Below, piece after piece: positions 1-8,098 of a DNA stretch of 24,649 bases; within the stretch, counting starts at the first letter, position 1; each line of letters opens with the position of its first letter. A program made the translations under genes and the position numbers. The notes under the pieces were generated by a model. The model was not told the origin of the DNA. It ran no database searches and saw only the letters and a program-made list of their open reading frames with translations. Origin of the DNA: Dissophora ornata (lineage: Eukaryota; Mortierellomycota; Mortierellomycetes; Mortierellales; Mortierellaceae); the NCBI GenBank assembly GCA_025201705.1, contig MU617066.1, positions 1-24,649 of the forward strand, in the 5' to 3' direction.

Positions 1-1
1 T

Positions 2-205
2 TTTTTGAAAAACGACCATGAGGCCATCCATGCTGAGGCAGAGCGCAAGCAGCAGGAGGAAGCCTCAGGAACAGCAGTAGCAGCGTCATCAGTGGTAGTA
101 GTGCAGACTGGAAAAGGTTCTAGAGAGCGGCAACCCCACACTCTGCTCGGACAATATGGCGGAGAGACATCAACAACAAGCTGGCAACAGCACTTCAATT
201 GGTAA
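2..205 (+). CDS. Possible 3' end of an upstream gene (partial)
   Basis: A frame open from the left edge ends at TAA 203-205. The residues are charged and Glu/Gln/Ala-rich at first (EAERKQQEEA), then Ser/Val-rich, and end in HFNW. The composition is compatible with the C-terminus of a protein whose body lies left of the window. There is no recognisable domain, no good internal start and no poly(A) signal close behind the stop. It could also be a chance open frame or another decayed fragment, as the following 8 kb is rich in these. Confidence 0.2.
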   Translation, partial: FLKNDHEAIHAEAERKQQEEASGTAVAASSVVVVQTGKGSRERQPHTLLGQYGGETSTTSWQQHFNW

Positions 206-786
206 CGCGCTCCCAGTCCTGCTTGCTGCCAATGCGGTTGGGCGAGGGAAGCCAAGGGCCATTTGCTCTTCCTATGTCCTACCAAGCGCTGGACCTGTGT
301 TGCCTACCTTACGGACCTCACTACTAGGTCTATTCGGAGCGACCGATACCTCTTTGCTCTAATTCAGTGGACACGGCCCCGCGTAACCATAAGTCCCGTC
401 ACCTTACAGAGTCTCAGCTGATCGCTTATGGCCTCCAAGGAATATGGCAAATGCATTACACCTTGGTCCTTGACGACTGCACCATTCCAATTGACAAGAT
501 GGTCCAATCCATGCGAGTAGGCGACTGAAAAAAAAATCGCTCACTCCAATCAATTCAGGGGTTATGGAATTCCGCAGTCGTCGGATGAGCGACTTCGCCT
601 TGTAGACTGTATCTCCTGCCCTCTTTTGTTGACATGCCCATTGACGGATGGCCGACTCTCATAGCCAGGATCCAAACAAGAGCCGCGCTGCCACAATGGC
701 GCTATATGGCGACTCTATATTTATCAATATTGTTCCGTGTCGGATTACCAACGCTACAATGTTGTTGCCTCCTGACGTTGCGATGC
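206..786. other. Gene-free stretch, no assignable content
   Basis: Several short frames in all phases overlap here, all interrupted by stops. A coding-like stretch around 495-605 (basic, ending in MSDFAL) has stops just upstream. Nothing could be assigned. It may be old degraded sequence like that further right. Confidence 0.4.
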
Positions 787-794
787 CTGGTCCG

Positions 795-802
795 TATAAA
801 AA
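795..802 (+). promoter_or_regulatory. TATA box of the small gene at 982
   Basis: TATAAAAA lies about 180 nt upstream of the ATG at 982. It is followed by an A/C-rich stretch (repeats of accacca/catcaac type, about 828-980) that looks like a fungal 5' leader. The assignment rests on the motif and its position only. Confidence 0.45.
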
Positions 803-981
803 CCCTTGGATTCCTCAGTATTTCGCATTAACAACATCAACAACAAAGACAAGCCAGATACAACGACTTTATCTCACCTACCACCTACCACCACTGCCAT
901 CACCACTGCCATCACCACAACCACTACCATCATCAGCACCAACGTCTAAACGCCGCACTCCATTCACATCACTGCATTAAA

Positions 982-1170
982 ATGGCCAGATCTTCGTGGA
1001 ACATTAACGGCCGGAGACCTACTCCACAAATCCCTGTTGGACATCCTGTCGAAGGCCTTCCTAGCCCTGACGAACCTGATCTGCTTGTACCTCCTGCCTT
1101 GCCTGCTGAGACTTCATCGTCTCAGTTTCTCTCGCCTACCATCGTGAACGAAGCGAGGTCCTCAAGTTAA
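982..1170 (+). CDS. Small hypothetical protein, 62 aa
   Basis: An intact 62-codon frame with features of a real transcription unit: a TATA box about 180 nt upstream, a CA-rich leader, an ATG with A at -3 and G at +4 (aaaATGG), and an AATAAATAAA poly(A) signal about 70 nt behind the TAA. The product is proline- and serine-rich (HPVEGLPSPDEPDLLVPP region) and ends in SSS. It has no signal peptide, membrane segment or known domain. It may be a genuine small gene, or the surviving first exon of a truncated longer gene, since surrounding sequence is full of broken coding fragments. No function can be given. Confidence 0.4.
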   Translation: MARSSWNINGRRPTPQIPVGHPVEGLPSPDEPDLLVPPALPAETSSSQFLSPTIVNEARSSS

Positions 1171-1241
1171 CGGCAAACGGGCCGCATGTATTAGTAGAAT
1201 GCTGAGCATCCGGTCTCAGCTACATGGCGCTTTAACTGGAA

Positions 1242-1251
1242 AATAAATAAA
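1242..1251 (+). terminator. Poly(A) signal after the small gene
   Basis: Overlapping AATAAA motifs (aataaataaa) lie about 72 nt after the stop of the 62-aa frame, at a normal distance for a fungal cleavage signal. Confidence 0.4.
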
Positions 1252-1422
1252 TGCAAAAGTGGCCGCTTATGACAAAAGACAGCTCCTTCCCTTCCATATG
1301 TTTGAAAGATAGCCTCCGAGCAGGCTTTGGCTATGAAGATAATGTGAAATAGGTTGCGCCGACCTTCCAAGACGAACAAAAAAAATGAAAACTATGAAAG
1401 GATCAAAAAATAGAACACCAAG

Positions 1423-1591
1423 ATGGGCGATTCCTGTTCTGTTGAAGGAGCCACAAATGGTCATCGCCCTCCAGTAATTCGCAACTACGATGATGATGAT
1501 GACACCGCCGAGTGTTATTCACGCCTTTGCTTCTTCGGGCTCTAGTGCCATCGACCCCACACCTTCTAGTAGCTGTATCCTGCACTGCTAG
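1423..1591 (+). pseudogene. Short broken coding-like frame
   Basis: An ATG at 1423 (accaagATGG context) opens about 40 codons including a run of five Asp, ending at TAG 1543-1545. A second frame, shifted by one base, overlaps from about 1523 and runs to TAG 1589-1591 with a Ser-rich composition (ASSGSSAIDPTPSSS). Together they look like one short reading frame broken by a single-base indel. No homology is recognised. Chance is a serious alternative at this length. Confidence 0.2.
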
Positions 1592-1684
1592 TCCCCAAAT
1601 AGGCTTTTAAAACGTAGGTTGGCATGACGGAAATGGAGTAAGGAAAAATGAGAGAATAGACACCGGCAGCAACGCCTCTTTTGA

Positions 1685-1864
1685 ATTACGAGCCTCAATG
1701 CCTATAATATTCGTCCCACAAATGGCGCCAATCCGTTATACAATGTCGTTTTCGCTGGCACTGTCGGTGTCAAATATTATGACCGCACACCATCTGGATG
1801 GGCGTCAAGCATTGAAGGCGTTCGTTGCGTTGATGTTCTCGATTCAAGGTATATAAATCTCTGA
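1685..1864 (+). pseudogene. Coding-like remnant without a start codon
   Basis: This frame is open for 59 codons between TGA 1682-1684 and TGA 1862-1864. It has no in-frame ATG but a protein-like composition (Asn, Tyr, Gly, Asp; contains NVVFAGTVGVKYYDRTPSGW). A second plus-strand frame over the same bases is also open, so the frame choice is uncertain. It abuts the minus-strand remnant beginning at 1867. It is probably an exon remnant or an internal fragment of a lost gene. No family is recognised. Confidence 0.22.
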
Positions 1865-1866
1865 AT

Positions 1867-2744
1867 TCAAATGACAATACCCTTTGGCATTGTATGTTGC
1901 CATATTAAAACGAGCACCAAAGATCTCAGTGACAGGGCGGAAGCTGAGCCTGGAAGCTGTCCGGGAGCTGGTGAAGTGCACTCTTGCTGAAACCCAAACA
2001 TAAGATATTGGCTGGTGAATGGAGCCGATGTTTGCATCCAGGAGGAAAGCTGACGCGCTGCCGTCTGCATGTCACCGATGGTGGACAAAATAAAGACCGA
2101 TCGGAACCAAACTTGGTAAAATGAAATAAAGGAGGGCAGGTTCGCTTTGGTCAGCTTGTCAAGGCGACCATCGTGATCATTGGGAAGGATCGGCTCGACG
2201 GCCACTTTTGCAAGAATATCACCCACAGCACGAAGAGGTATAGACGTGATAAGCCTCAATGATACATATCGCAGCCGAAGAAAGAATGGAGGATCAAAGC
2301 GCATTTTTGTCTTGGAGAATATGGCCGGGCACAAAGGGCCTTCCCCTCGTCTACAAAGAGATCTCTACCAGAATATCTATCGTAGACATCTACTCGCTCC
2401 TTTTATATATCTACAGCGCTTGTTATCGTCCTTTGCGACACTTGTGGGAGGAAGGATCTCGGGCGGTTATAATTCACCCAGACCTTCGCCTCCTCAGCAA
2501 AATATACAACACCGTCTTTGGCCATCATATTTTTCACAGTTTCAGCAAATGTCTCTTGAACTTTGTCAAAAAGTCGCTGAACTGGAGAGGGATCCCCCAG
2601 GAGGCCCTCGATGTCGGAAGCCGCGCCACCTCAGAAGACAACATCGCGTACAGTGCTCGGGCCGTAGCTCGGAAGCGTGGAAAGTCATGGATTGGCCACC
2701 ATGCATCGATGTCACCCATCGTGAATGAGGTCCGATCTCCGAGA
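1867..2744 (-). pseudogene. Decayed minus-strand coding region, family unknown
   Basis: Between 2744 and 2256 one minus-strand frame (codon low coordinates divisible by 3) reads like protein: GLLGDPSPVQRLFDKVQETF, then AKDGVVYFAEEAKVW, then YSGRDLFVDEGKAL. It is cut by stops at 2712-2714, 2685-2687, 2631-2633 and in the tract AVDI-stop-KERVDVY near 2400. The stop at 2685 sits between NP and LSTLPSYGP, and that at 2631 between DVVF and GGAAS; both are TGA and suit an ancestral TGG. From 2334 to 1867 a second frame is open for 155 codons, and a third also looks coding-like (DGSASAFLLDANIGSIHQP), so at least one frameshift is likely. No domain is recognised. This is a dead gene, possibly of a repeat family. 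Confidence 0.4.
2562..2580 (+). repeat. 19-bp direct repeat, copy 1
   Basis: The sequence tttgtcaaaaagtcgctga occurs here and again at 2984-3002. On the minus strand both copies read QRLFDK in the same phase, so the repeat may reflect two copies of a decayed protein segment. Confidence 0.6.
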
Positions 2745-2983
2745 TCACACACACATGGATCGCTTTAAAACAAAGCGGTTCCAACCCTACGGTCGGTATG
2801 CCATGCGCCAGGGGAAGCTCGAGATGGATGCCCTTGCAGAAATATCAACCACGTAAAGATTTCTTAAATCCGTCGCGACGCATTTACTGACCCCACAGCT
2901 GCTCCTTTCGGTTTTATTAACTCTAAAATACGGGTTTCTTGTTTGGCGTATTGCCTCCACAATAGCAATAAGCGCTTTTAACA

Positions 2984-3002
2984 TTTGTCAAAAAGTCGCT
3001 GA
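2984..3002 (+). repeat. 19-bp direct repeat, copy 2
   Basis: Exact second copy of tttgtcaaaaagtcgctga, 422 bp from the first. The flanks are only loosely similar, and the minus-strand frame stops one codon after QRLFDKC. Confidence 0.6.
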
Positions 3003-3048
3003 GCTGATTGGAGTTCTCGTCGCCTCTGCTGGCAAAATTTGCATACAT

Positions 3049-3119
3049 ACACACACACACACACACGCACACACACACACACACACACACACGTACACAC
3101 ACACACACACACACACACA
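3049..3119. repeat. (CA)n microsatellite
   Basis: About 70 bp of almost pure CA dinucleotide, with one CG interruption near 3067 and one CGTA near 3092. It lies just upstream of a polypyrimidine-AG (cttctag, ending 3147) that could be the acceptor for the next coding fragment, which would place the repeat inside an intron. Confidence 0.9.
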
Positions 3120-3171
3120 TGCCCCTACTTTCACCTCTGTCTTCTAGGCGGACATTATACTTGCACACACA

Positions 3172-3618
3172 ATGGAGCGCTTAAAAGCAAAACACCGCCG
3201 ACCGTACGCTCGTGCTGCACCGTGTCGGCAACAGCGAGCGATAGAAGCTGAAGCCGAGGGTGTTGTGTTTTTGTCGTCCACCGGCTGTGGAGCGATTATC
3301 ACTAGCGGACCTACTGCCCCCGCACATAGATCCAGCGATGTCTTTTCCAGCAATATTCACGAAAGACCATCTTCAGCCTCTAATGTTCAAAGGGGTACAT
3401 CTCAGGATGGAGGATTGGAATCTACAGAAGACGGTCCTGAGGGGGGACAGCATGAGCAAGAGCAGTTGCATTGAAAAGGCTCTTTGACGCCTTCCAGCTC
3501 GTCCGATCTCGACGACCCTCCTGAATCAGATCGCGGTGGATCTTTAGACGACACTGACTCTGATGAGGATGAGGGCCATGCAAGACCAAAGCGAGCACGA
3601 ATACCATCAACGTCATGA
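3172..3618 (+). pseudogene. Acidic nuclear-type protein fragment with an internal TGA
   Basis: From ATG 3172 the frame runs 100 codons to TGA 3472-3474, then continues in the same phase for 47 more codons to TGA 3616-3618. The part behind the stop is clearly protein-like: a serine run, an acidic stretch (DDTDSDEDEG) and a basic nuclear-localisation-like end (RPKRARIPSTS). The part before it is basic (KAKHRRPY), then Glu/Gly/Gln-rich (EDGPEGGQHEQEQ). The simplest reading is one gene end broken by a nonsense mutation, CGA to TGA being the likely change. The frame is also open upstream to an AG at 3146-3147, so 3148 may be an exon border. No family is recognised. Programmed readthrough is a less likely alternative. 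Confidence 0.4.
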
Positions 3619-3949
3619 GACACATTTGAATAGAAACTGTACCGACATATTTGCAATGCTGCCCAAGATCTGCTCTGTACATAGTAAACGAGCATCTTAC
3701 GATTTCAGAGTCCTTTGTTGCGCGTCGTAATCATCTCTGGTATTTTCATCCGCTATCCCAATGTGATTTCCTGCTTAAAGATCGACCACTGACTTCCACA
3801 AGCAATCGCTCAGGTAGTGAACTATTTCCACGCCAATGTGTTTTTGTTGATACGTTTGCTCATGCACAAAAGAAAAGCAAAGATGCAATGACTGGTCTCA
3901 CAGTAAGCTTGCATGCTGCCTCAATACTAACAGCAGAGGTCGCCTAATG
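3619..3949. other. Gene-free stretch
   Basis: One plus-strand frame (3651-3947) is open for 98 codons, but its composition is mixed, it has no leader, and no family is recognised. The minus strand here should carry the rest of MCTS1 if the neighbouring exon belonged to an intact gene. No PUA-domain sequence is visible. Confidence 0.4.
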
Positions 3950-4069
3950 TTACACGTCGTCAATGATACCCTCGATGCCATCCCTGTACTGCTCCAGAAT
4001 CTTTGCGCGGATCGCGTGCTGCACCGAGGACTTGACCTGGGTGTGCCCTGTAACATCTTTGATACTGAA
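3950..4069 (-). pseudogene. Orphan N-terminal exon of MCTS1/Tma20
   Basis: The minus strand from 4069 to 3953 encodes 39 residues beginning FSIKDVTGHTQVKSS and ending EGIIDDV, then TAA. This matches the conserved N-terminal region of MCTS1/Tma20, a 40S-binding factor that works with DENR/Tma22 in reinitiation and 40S recycling; the segment follows the MFKK start in the family. The block is preceded by a good acceptor (attatag), as expected if MFKK sits on a tiny first exon. No such first exon is visible upstream, and the following linker and PUA domain (about 140 residues) are absent downstream, the frame stopping at TAA 3950-3952. The piece is therefore a fragment, not a gene. The family match is strong although short. 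Confidence 0.65.
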
Positions 4070-4526
4070 CTATAATTCAGTTTTGAATGCAAGGTTCGAT
4101 CAGGGAAAGGGCGAGAGGCGCGAGGGGTGTGGTTTAGTGGGTAAGTCCTTCTCGTTGTTGACATAGTCGAGTTCGTGCAGAAGAGCAGTTCATGCAAGGG
4201 CAGTTCGTTCCCCAAGCGCAATGTCTGCATTGATACCTCAGTGGAATGCAAGTAGCAAAATGCTAATGCAGTCTCCATGGAGTTTCCACGTTGATCCGTA
4301 CTTTTTGGACATGCTGTCGTTACGCTGTCGGCTGTCGTCGTCGTCGTCGCCGCCGTCTTTGGTCAAGAGGGGCGAATGCAAAGAAAATAATAAAAACGAA
4401 TTCTTATGTTGGCGATGATGCCATTACTGTTGCAGGTGAAGCCCTTGATTGCGTCTGTGGTTGGTCAGGCTGTTTCTTGATCAGTTCTCAGATGCGAAGT
4501 CTTGTCAACTGAATGCGGAGCAAATC
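4070..4526. other. Degraded stretch with possible minus-strand coding traces
   Basis: On the minus strand around 4255-4130 one frame reads GINADIALGERTALA, a TGA, then TALLHELDYVNNEKDLP, preceded by another TGA after AFH. This looks like more decayed coding sequence, with both stops compatible with ancestral TGG or CGA. A short GTC run (4330-4355) is the only repeat. No gene can be called. Confidence 0.3.
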
Positions 4527-4838
4527 CTAGACGGCTTTGAGTTGCTTGTATCTCTGTCTGGTCTCTTCTAGAAAGTGCCCTGATTCAAGATCCTCCACCT
4601 CAGGGCGGAAGAAGCTAGTGGTTGGGTGGCCGTGGCCCTGGAGAGTGTTGCAGGCGCCAATTCTGAAAAATGGAAGGAGACCTGGGGTATAAGTTGGTGA
4701 CAAGGCATAGCAATCAGCGCTGTAAAAGTCGATGAAGCGCTCGATGTTGTTCTGCGGCCATGGCTGGTGAGTTGGTGGTTTGGCTGTTGGTGCGCCGTGT
4801 AGAAAGATGGGCGCTTTGACCACATTTAAGATTTTAGG
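4527..4838 (-). pseudogene. Unidentified exon-like block, about 103 residues
   Basis: After a possible acceptor (aaaatag, ending 4839) the minus strand is open for 103 codons to TAG 4527-4529. The composition is very protein-like: KAPIFLHGAPTAKPP, then NNIERFIDFYSADCYALSP, GLLPFFRIGACNTL, and a charged end (EETRQRYKQLKAV). It has no convincing start ATG and no partner exon nearby, and it lies back to back with the SNAPC4 pseudogene. It is probably the last exon of a gene whose upstream exons are lost or lie in another place. No family could be named. It could be functional only if a first exon exists in the SNAPC4-like region, which I do not see. Confidence 0.35.
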
Positions 4839-4894
4839 CTATTTTCAGGAGGTCATCGCTGAATTGGCTTTCCTCTCCACTACACATTCTGGTC

Positions 4895-7800
4895 ATGGAC
4901 TCGGCCAATGACACCTAGCACCTGGACAGCGACACCCAGGAGCTGGAGCTGGGACAGGAGCGACAGAGAATGCACCACGTACACTATGTACACCACGCCT
5001 TCGACATGGACGATCTCAGTGATGAGAGCAAGAATGACGATGTAGTCGACAATGACACTCTTGCCTCGCTCCTGAGCAGCCAGAACATCTCAACCAGTGC
5101 CTTGTCCAACAAAACCACACTGCCTGTCAGCACGTCCCCCGCCAGCGCATGGCCTACACAAGGCCCTTTGGGCCAAGCACATCGTCTGCCTCATTCCATT
5201 AGTATCTCAGGGGACACCAGCACACCCGCCCCAACTACAGTCAGTCGACCTCAAACATCGGAGCTTGATGCCTCAAGCCTAACGCCCCACGACGCTGTGC
5301 CATCCTACACTGAGCGCTCGGTGGCGACACCACTTGCGGTAGTGTATATCGAAGAGCGTCATGAAGAAGAGGGGCGACAGAGCCGACTTCACGAAGCAAG
5401 CTCCAGTTCAACGAAACATCACGAAGAAGTACTCATGCGACAGGAAGGAGAGCCACCGGCCATCGACACTGCTCGACTCATGGCACTAATGCAAGCGCTC
5501 CAGCGATACAAGCCTACTGGGAGCACTAGTAGAGAGGTCTCGACCATCCCAAGTATAGCACCGTCTTCATCATCTACGGAGAGTGTCTCAAGGGGACGAC
5601 AGGAAGTTGGTCAAAGCGAAGAGGGTCAAAAGGATGATAAAACTGATGAAGATGAGAATGAACACCCAAGCGCGGATTCGAGATCTGAGGATGAGAGCGT
5701 TCTATTGCCGTACATCGGCCCGGAAGAGAATGCCCAGTTAACCAGCGAGATTCGAGAGCAGTCGACCAAGGCCCTATCAGTCAACAGAATGTTTCAACAA
5801 CTCTTGAAGAAGCAAATGGAGGAAGTGGAAAAGGCTTACACCAGGAATAAGCAGTTCAGGGCATGCTGTATCCAAACATTATGATCTACCCTTGCCCACA
5901 TTTGTTGTTTGTGATCTTTATCCTCACATGTCTATTCGAATGCTTTTGTATGGTGGTGGCATTTCCCTAGGACCAGTTGCAATATCTCATGGATAGACAG
6001 GAAGCGACGAAGAGAGCGCCGTCGATTCCACCAACAGCCAAGGCAGGGCTCGGTCCACCGCATTTTGTTGACGAGGACCTTGAGGTAAGATATATTTCTC
6101 ACAGTTCTATACGTATTCGGGAGCTATAGGGCGATGGAACAAACCGAACGTCATGATTCCCAATTTTTCTACCTGCAGATGCCTCCCGATAACGAAGATA
6201 CCATCAAGCGAGAGATGCGACCTATCAACATCACAGGGAAGGTGAGGAAATGGACGCAGCGGGAGCGAGAGCAACTCAAGACGGGAGTGGTATCAGAAAA
6301 CAAGCGGCTTTTATTTGATACGTTTTTGGCGGCCAAGGACATGGCTGGCATACAGTCCCTGAGTAAGAGTTCGGATATTCAGATGATGCACAACACAAAG
6401 GAACTCGACTGGACTCGAATCTCCCAACGGTTTGTAAGTGTGATATCTACACATCGTTTGGGTTGGGAACTGTGCTACTGAGGCTGCCCATTGTTTGTAC
6501 ATCAGGTCTTAACGTGCTTGACTAGCCATAGGTGGATAACCGGACGCCAACAGAGTGTTTTATTCAATGGACCGGAAAAGATCATCCTAGAATTAACAAA
6601 TCAGAATAGTCAAGCGAGGAGCTCACTAAACTAGACGAATTGGCAAAGAAATATAAGGAGCGCAACTGGGTCCAGGTCGCCCTGGATCTTGACACGAATA
6701 GGACGGCCGCGCAATGCTTCCGGAAATACAACTCAAAGGCAGGAAAGAGAGTATCAAAAGAGTAGGTGTCGGCTGATATCCTATTTTTTTTTGTCACCTG
6801 AGGAAACGACCATAGCGTTGTATGTCATGAAAGGCTGATACCCTGACGTACGTTATTGTTTCGTTTATTGCACTGTGACAGCTCTTGGACAAAGGAAGAA
6901 GACAACGCTCTGATCGAGGCGGTGCGCTTGATGGGTGAAAGGAATTGGCAACAAATATCCTACTGCCTCGAGAATAGGACGGCCGCACAGTGTAGTTACC
7001 GTTGGACAAAGATTCTGAATCCGGCGATCCGCCGAGGCAATTGGTTGGAGGAGGAGGACGGAGCCCTTAGAGCGGTGTTAGAGGTGTATGGCGAGGGCCG
7101 CTGGATGAAAGTCCAGCAGCATGTCCTTGGGCGGACAGGTGTTCAATGCCGAGAGCGATATGTGAATGTACTGTCGCCACACGTCAAATCTGGGACGTGG
7201 TCGCCCGAGGAGAACACAAAGATGATGGACCTGGCCGCGATTCATGGAACAAAGAGCTGGTCACTAATCTCTTCCTTGATGGATGGTCGTACCGACAATC
7301 AATGTGCATGACATTACAAGTCGGCCATCAAAGTGGAAGGGAGGCTGAAGAGGCGTCAAACTGAAGACGAAGATATCAGACGTTCTTGGCTGCCAAGGAA
7401 TCTGGAACCCCACTGACTACCGACTCTGGGATCATGGACCGCCGCAGACATCGGGCGGCTGCGCGGCGGATGGCGTCACAGAAAGCGCGAGAAGCGAAAG
7501 AGAGCGAGGAGAAACTTGAAATATGTAGTACCGAAGCAACTACGCGAGGAGAAGCTTAAGCAGGAATTTAAGATAAAGATGGAGGCTGTTGCATATTGGG
7601 CTAGTTGGCGCCTTCGCTTCCATATGTGTGTCCACCAGCGCTAGCAAAGAGTAGGTCGCGTCGTAATAAAGTGATGTCTTGTTGCTTGCAGATCACGGAG
7701 GCGAGCGTACATTCGGGGCTGCTGCGGAGACAGAGGAAATCCAACTGCGCGAGAGCAACGAAAGCCCGTCTAATGTTGGAAACTGGATTCAGGAACAGGT

Positions 7801-7932
7801 CTCTCATTGGTCGCCCTCCCTTCCATATAAATCGGACGGGATCTTGTTGTCTGCACTATATGAGGACGCAATGCAGGACTGCAATAACCGCGGCACTCCA
7901 TCAAAGAGAGACGCAGTGCCAGGTCTACAGGA
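4895..7932 (+). pseudogene. SNAPC4/SNAP190-like Myb protein, disrupted
   Basis: This is the large Myb subunit of the snRNA-activating complex, which binds the proximal element of snRNA promoters. Inferred exons are 4895-5860, 5971-6084, 6179-6433, 6532-6761 and 6882 onward; all borders keep one reading phase, and the first intron is GC-AG. An acidic, serine-rich N-terminus is followed by the half repeat (DWTRISQRF, NRTPTECFIQW, INKSE) and four Myb repeats (LDELAKKYKERNW; WTKEEDNALIEAV; WLEEEDGAL; WSPEENTKMMDLA), the order seen in SNAP190. Disabling changes: TAG 4916-4918, seven codons after the first ATG; TAG 6607-6609 at the conserved Trp following INKSE; TGA 7309-7311 after DNQCA, where the family has Arg or Lys; and a frameshift near 7381, after which a basic Ala/Arg-rich helix (HRAAARRMASQKAREAKE) is read in another phase. 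A tentative last intron (7651-7691) leads to an acidic tail. Translation from ATG 4970 would still be stopped inside the Myb array. Confidence 0.85.
5861..5970 (+). other. GC-AG intron in the SNAPC4 pseudogene
   Basis: The exon ends TTCAGG and the intron begins gcatgc and ends tttccctag. Using GC as donor joins KQFR to DQLQYLMDRQ in phase 0. No GT donor nearby keeps the frame. The donor may have been GT before decay (T to C), or this may be an original GC-AG intron. Confidence 0.5.
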
Positions 7933-7951
7933 ACAGGCCTTTCGCTTCCTC

Positions 7952-7952
7952 T

Positions 7953-8007
<55 letters not shown>
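7952..8007. repeat. Poly(T) tract, 56 nt
   Basis: An almost pure T run with one C near position 7965. It follows the tail of the SNAPC4 remnant. It could be simple slippage or the poly(A) end of a minus-strand retroposed sequence; no target-site duplication could be recognised. Confidence 0.85.
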
Positions 8008-8009
<2 letters not shown>

Positions 8010-8098
8010 TCTTAATTAATCCAGACCTCGCTCAAGAGGCCGCTAGATCAGCCTTGTCCCCCGTCAATATTGGACTGCAGAGCGAGAGGGAGTATTAG

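Noticed and set aside
3039..3168. Open frames of His/Thr or Cys/Val repeats
   Set aside because: They are translations of the CA microsatellite.
4125..4195. tRNA-like start (ggtttagtgggtaag resembles an A box)
   Set aside because: No B box (GGTTCRANTCC) at the right distance and no cloverleaf pairing visible. The opposite strand carries coding-like sequence.
4895..7311. TAG or TGA reassigned to an amino acid, making the SNAPC4 copy functional
   Set aside because: Intact genes in the window end normally at TAG (20208-20210) and TGA (9935-9937; 14561-14563), and none of them contains internal TAG or TGA. The frameshift near 7381 would remain unexplained.
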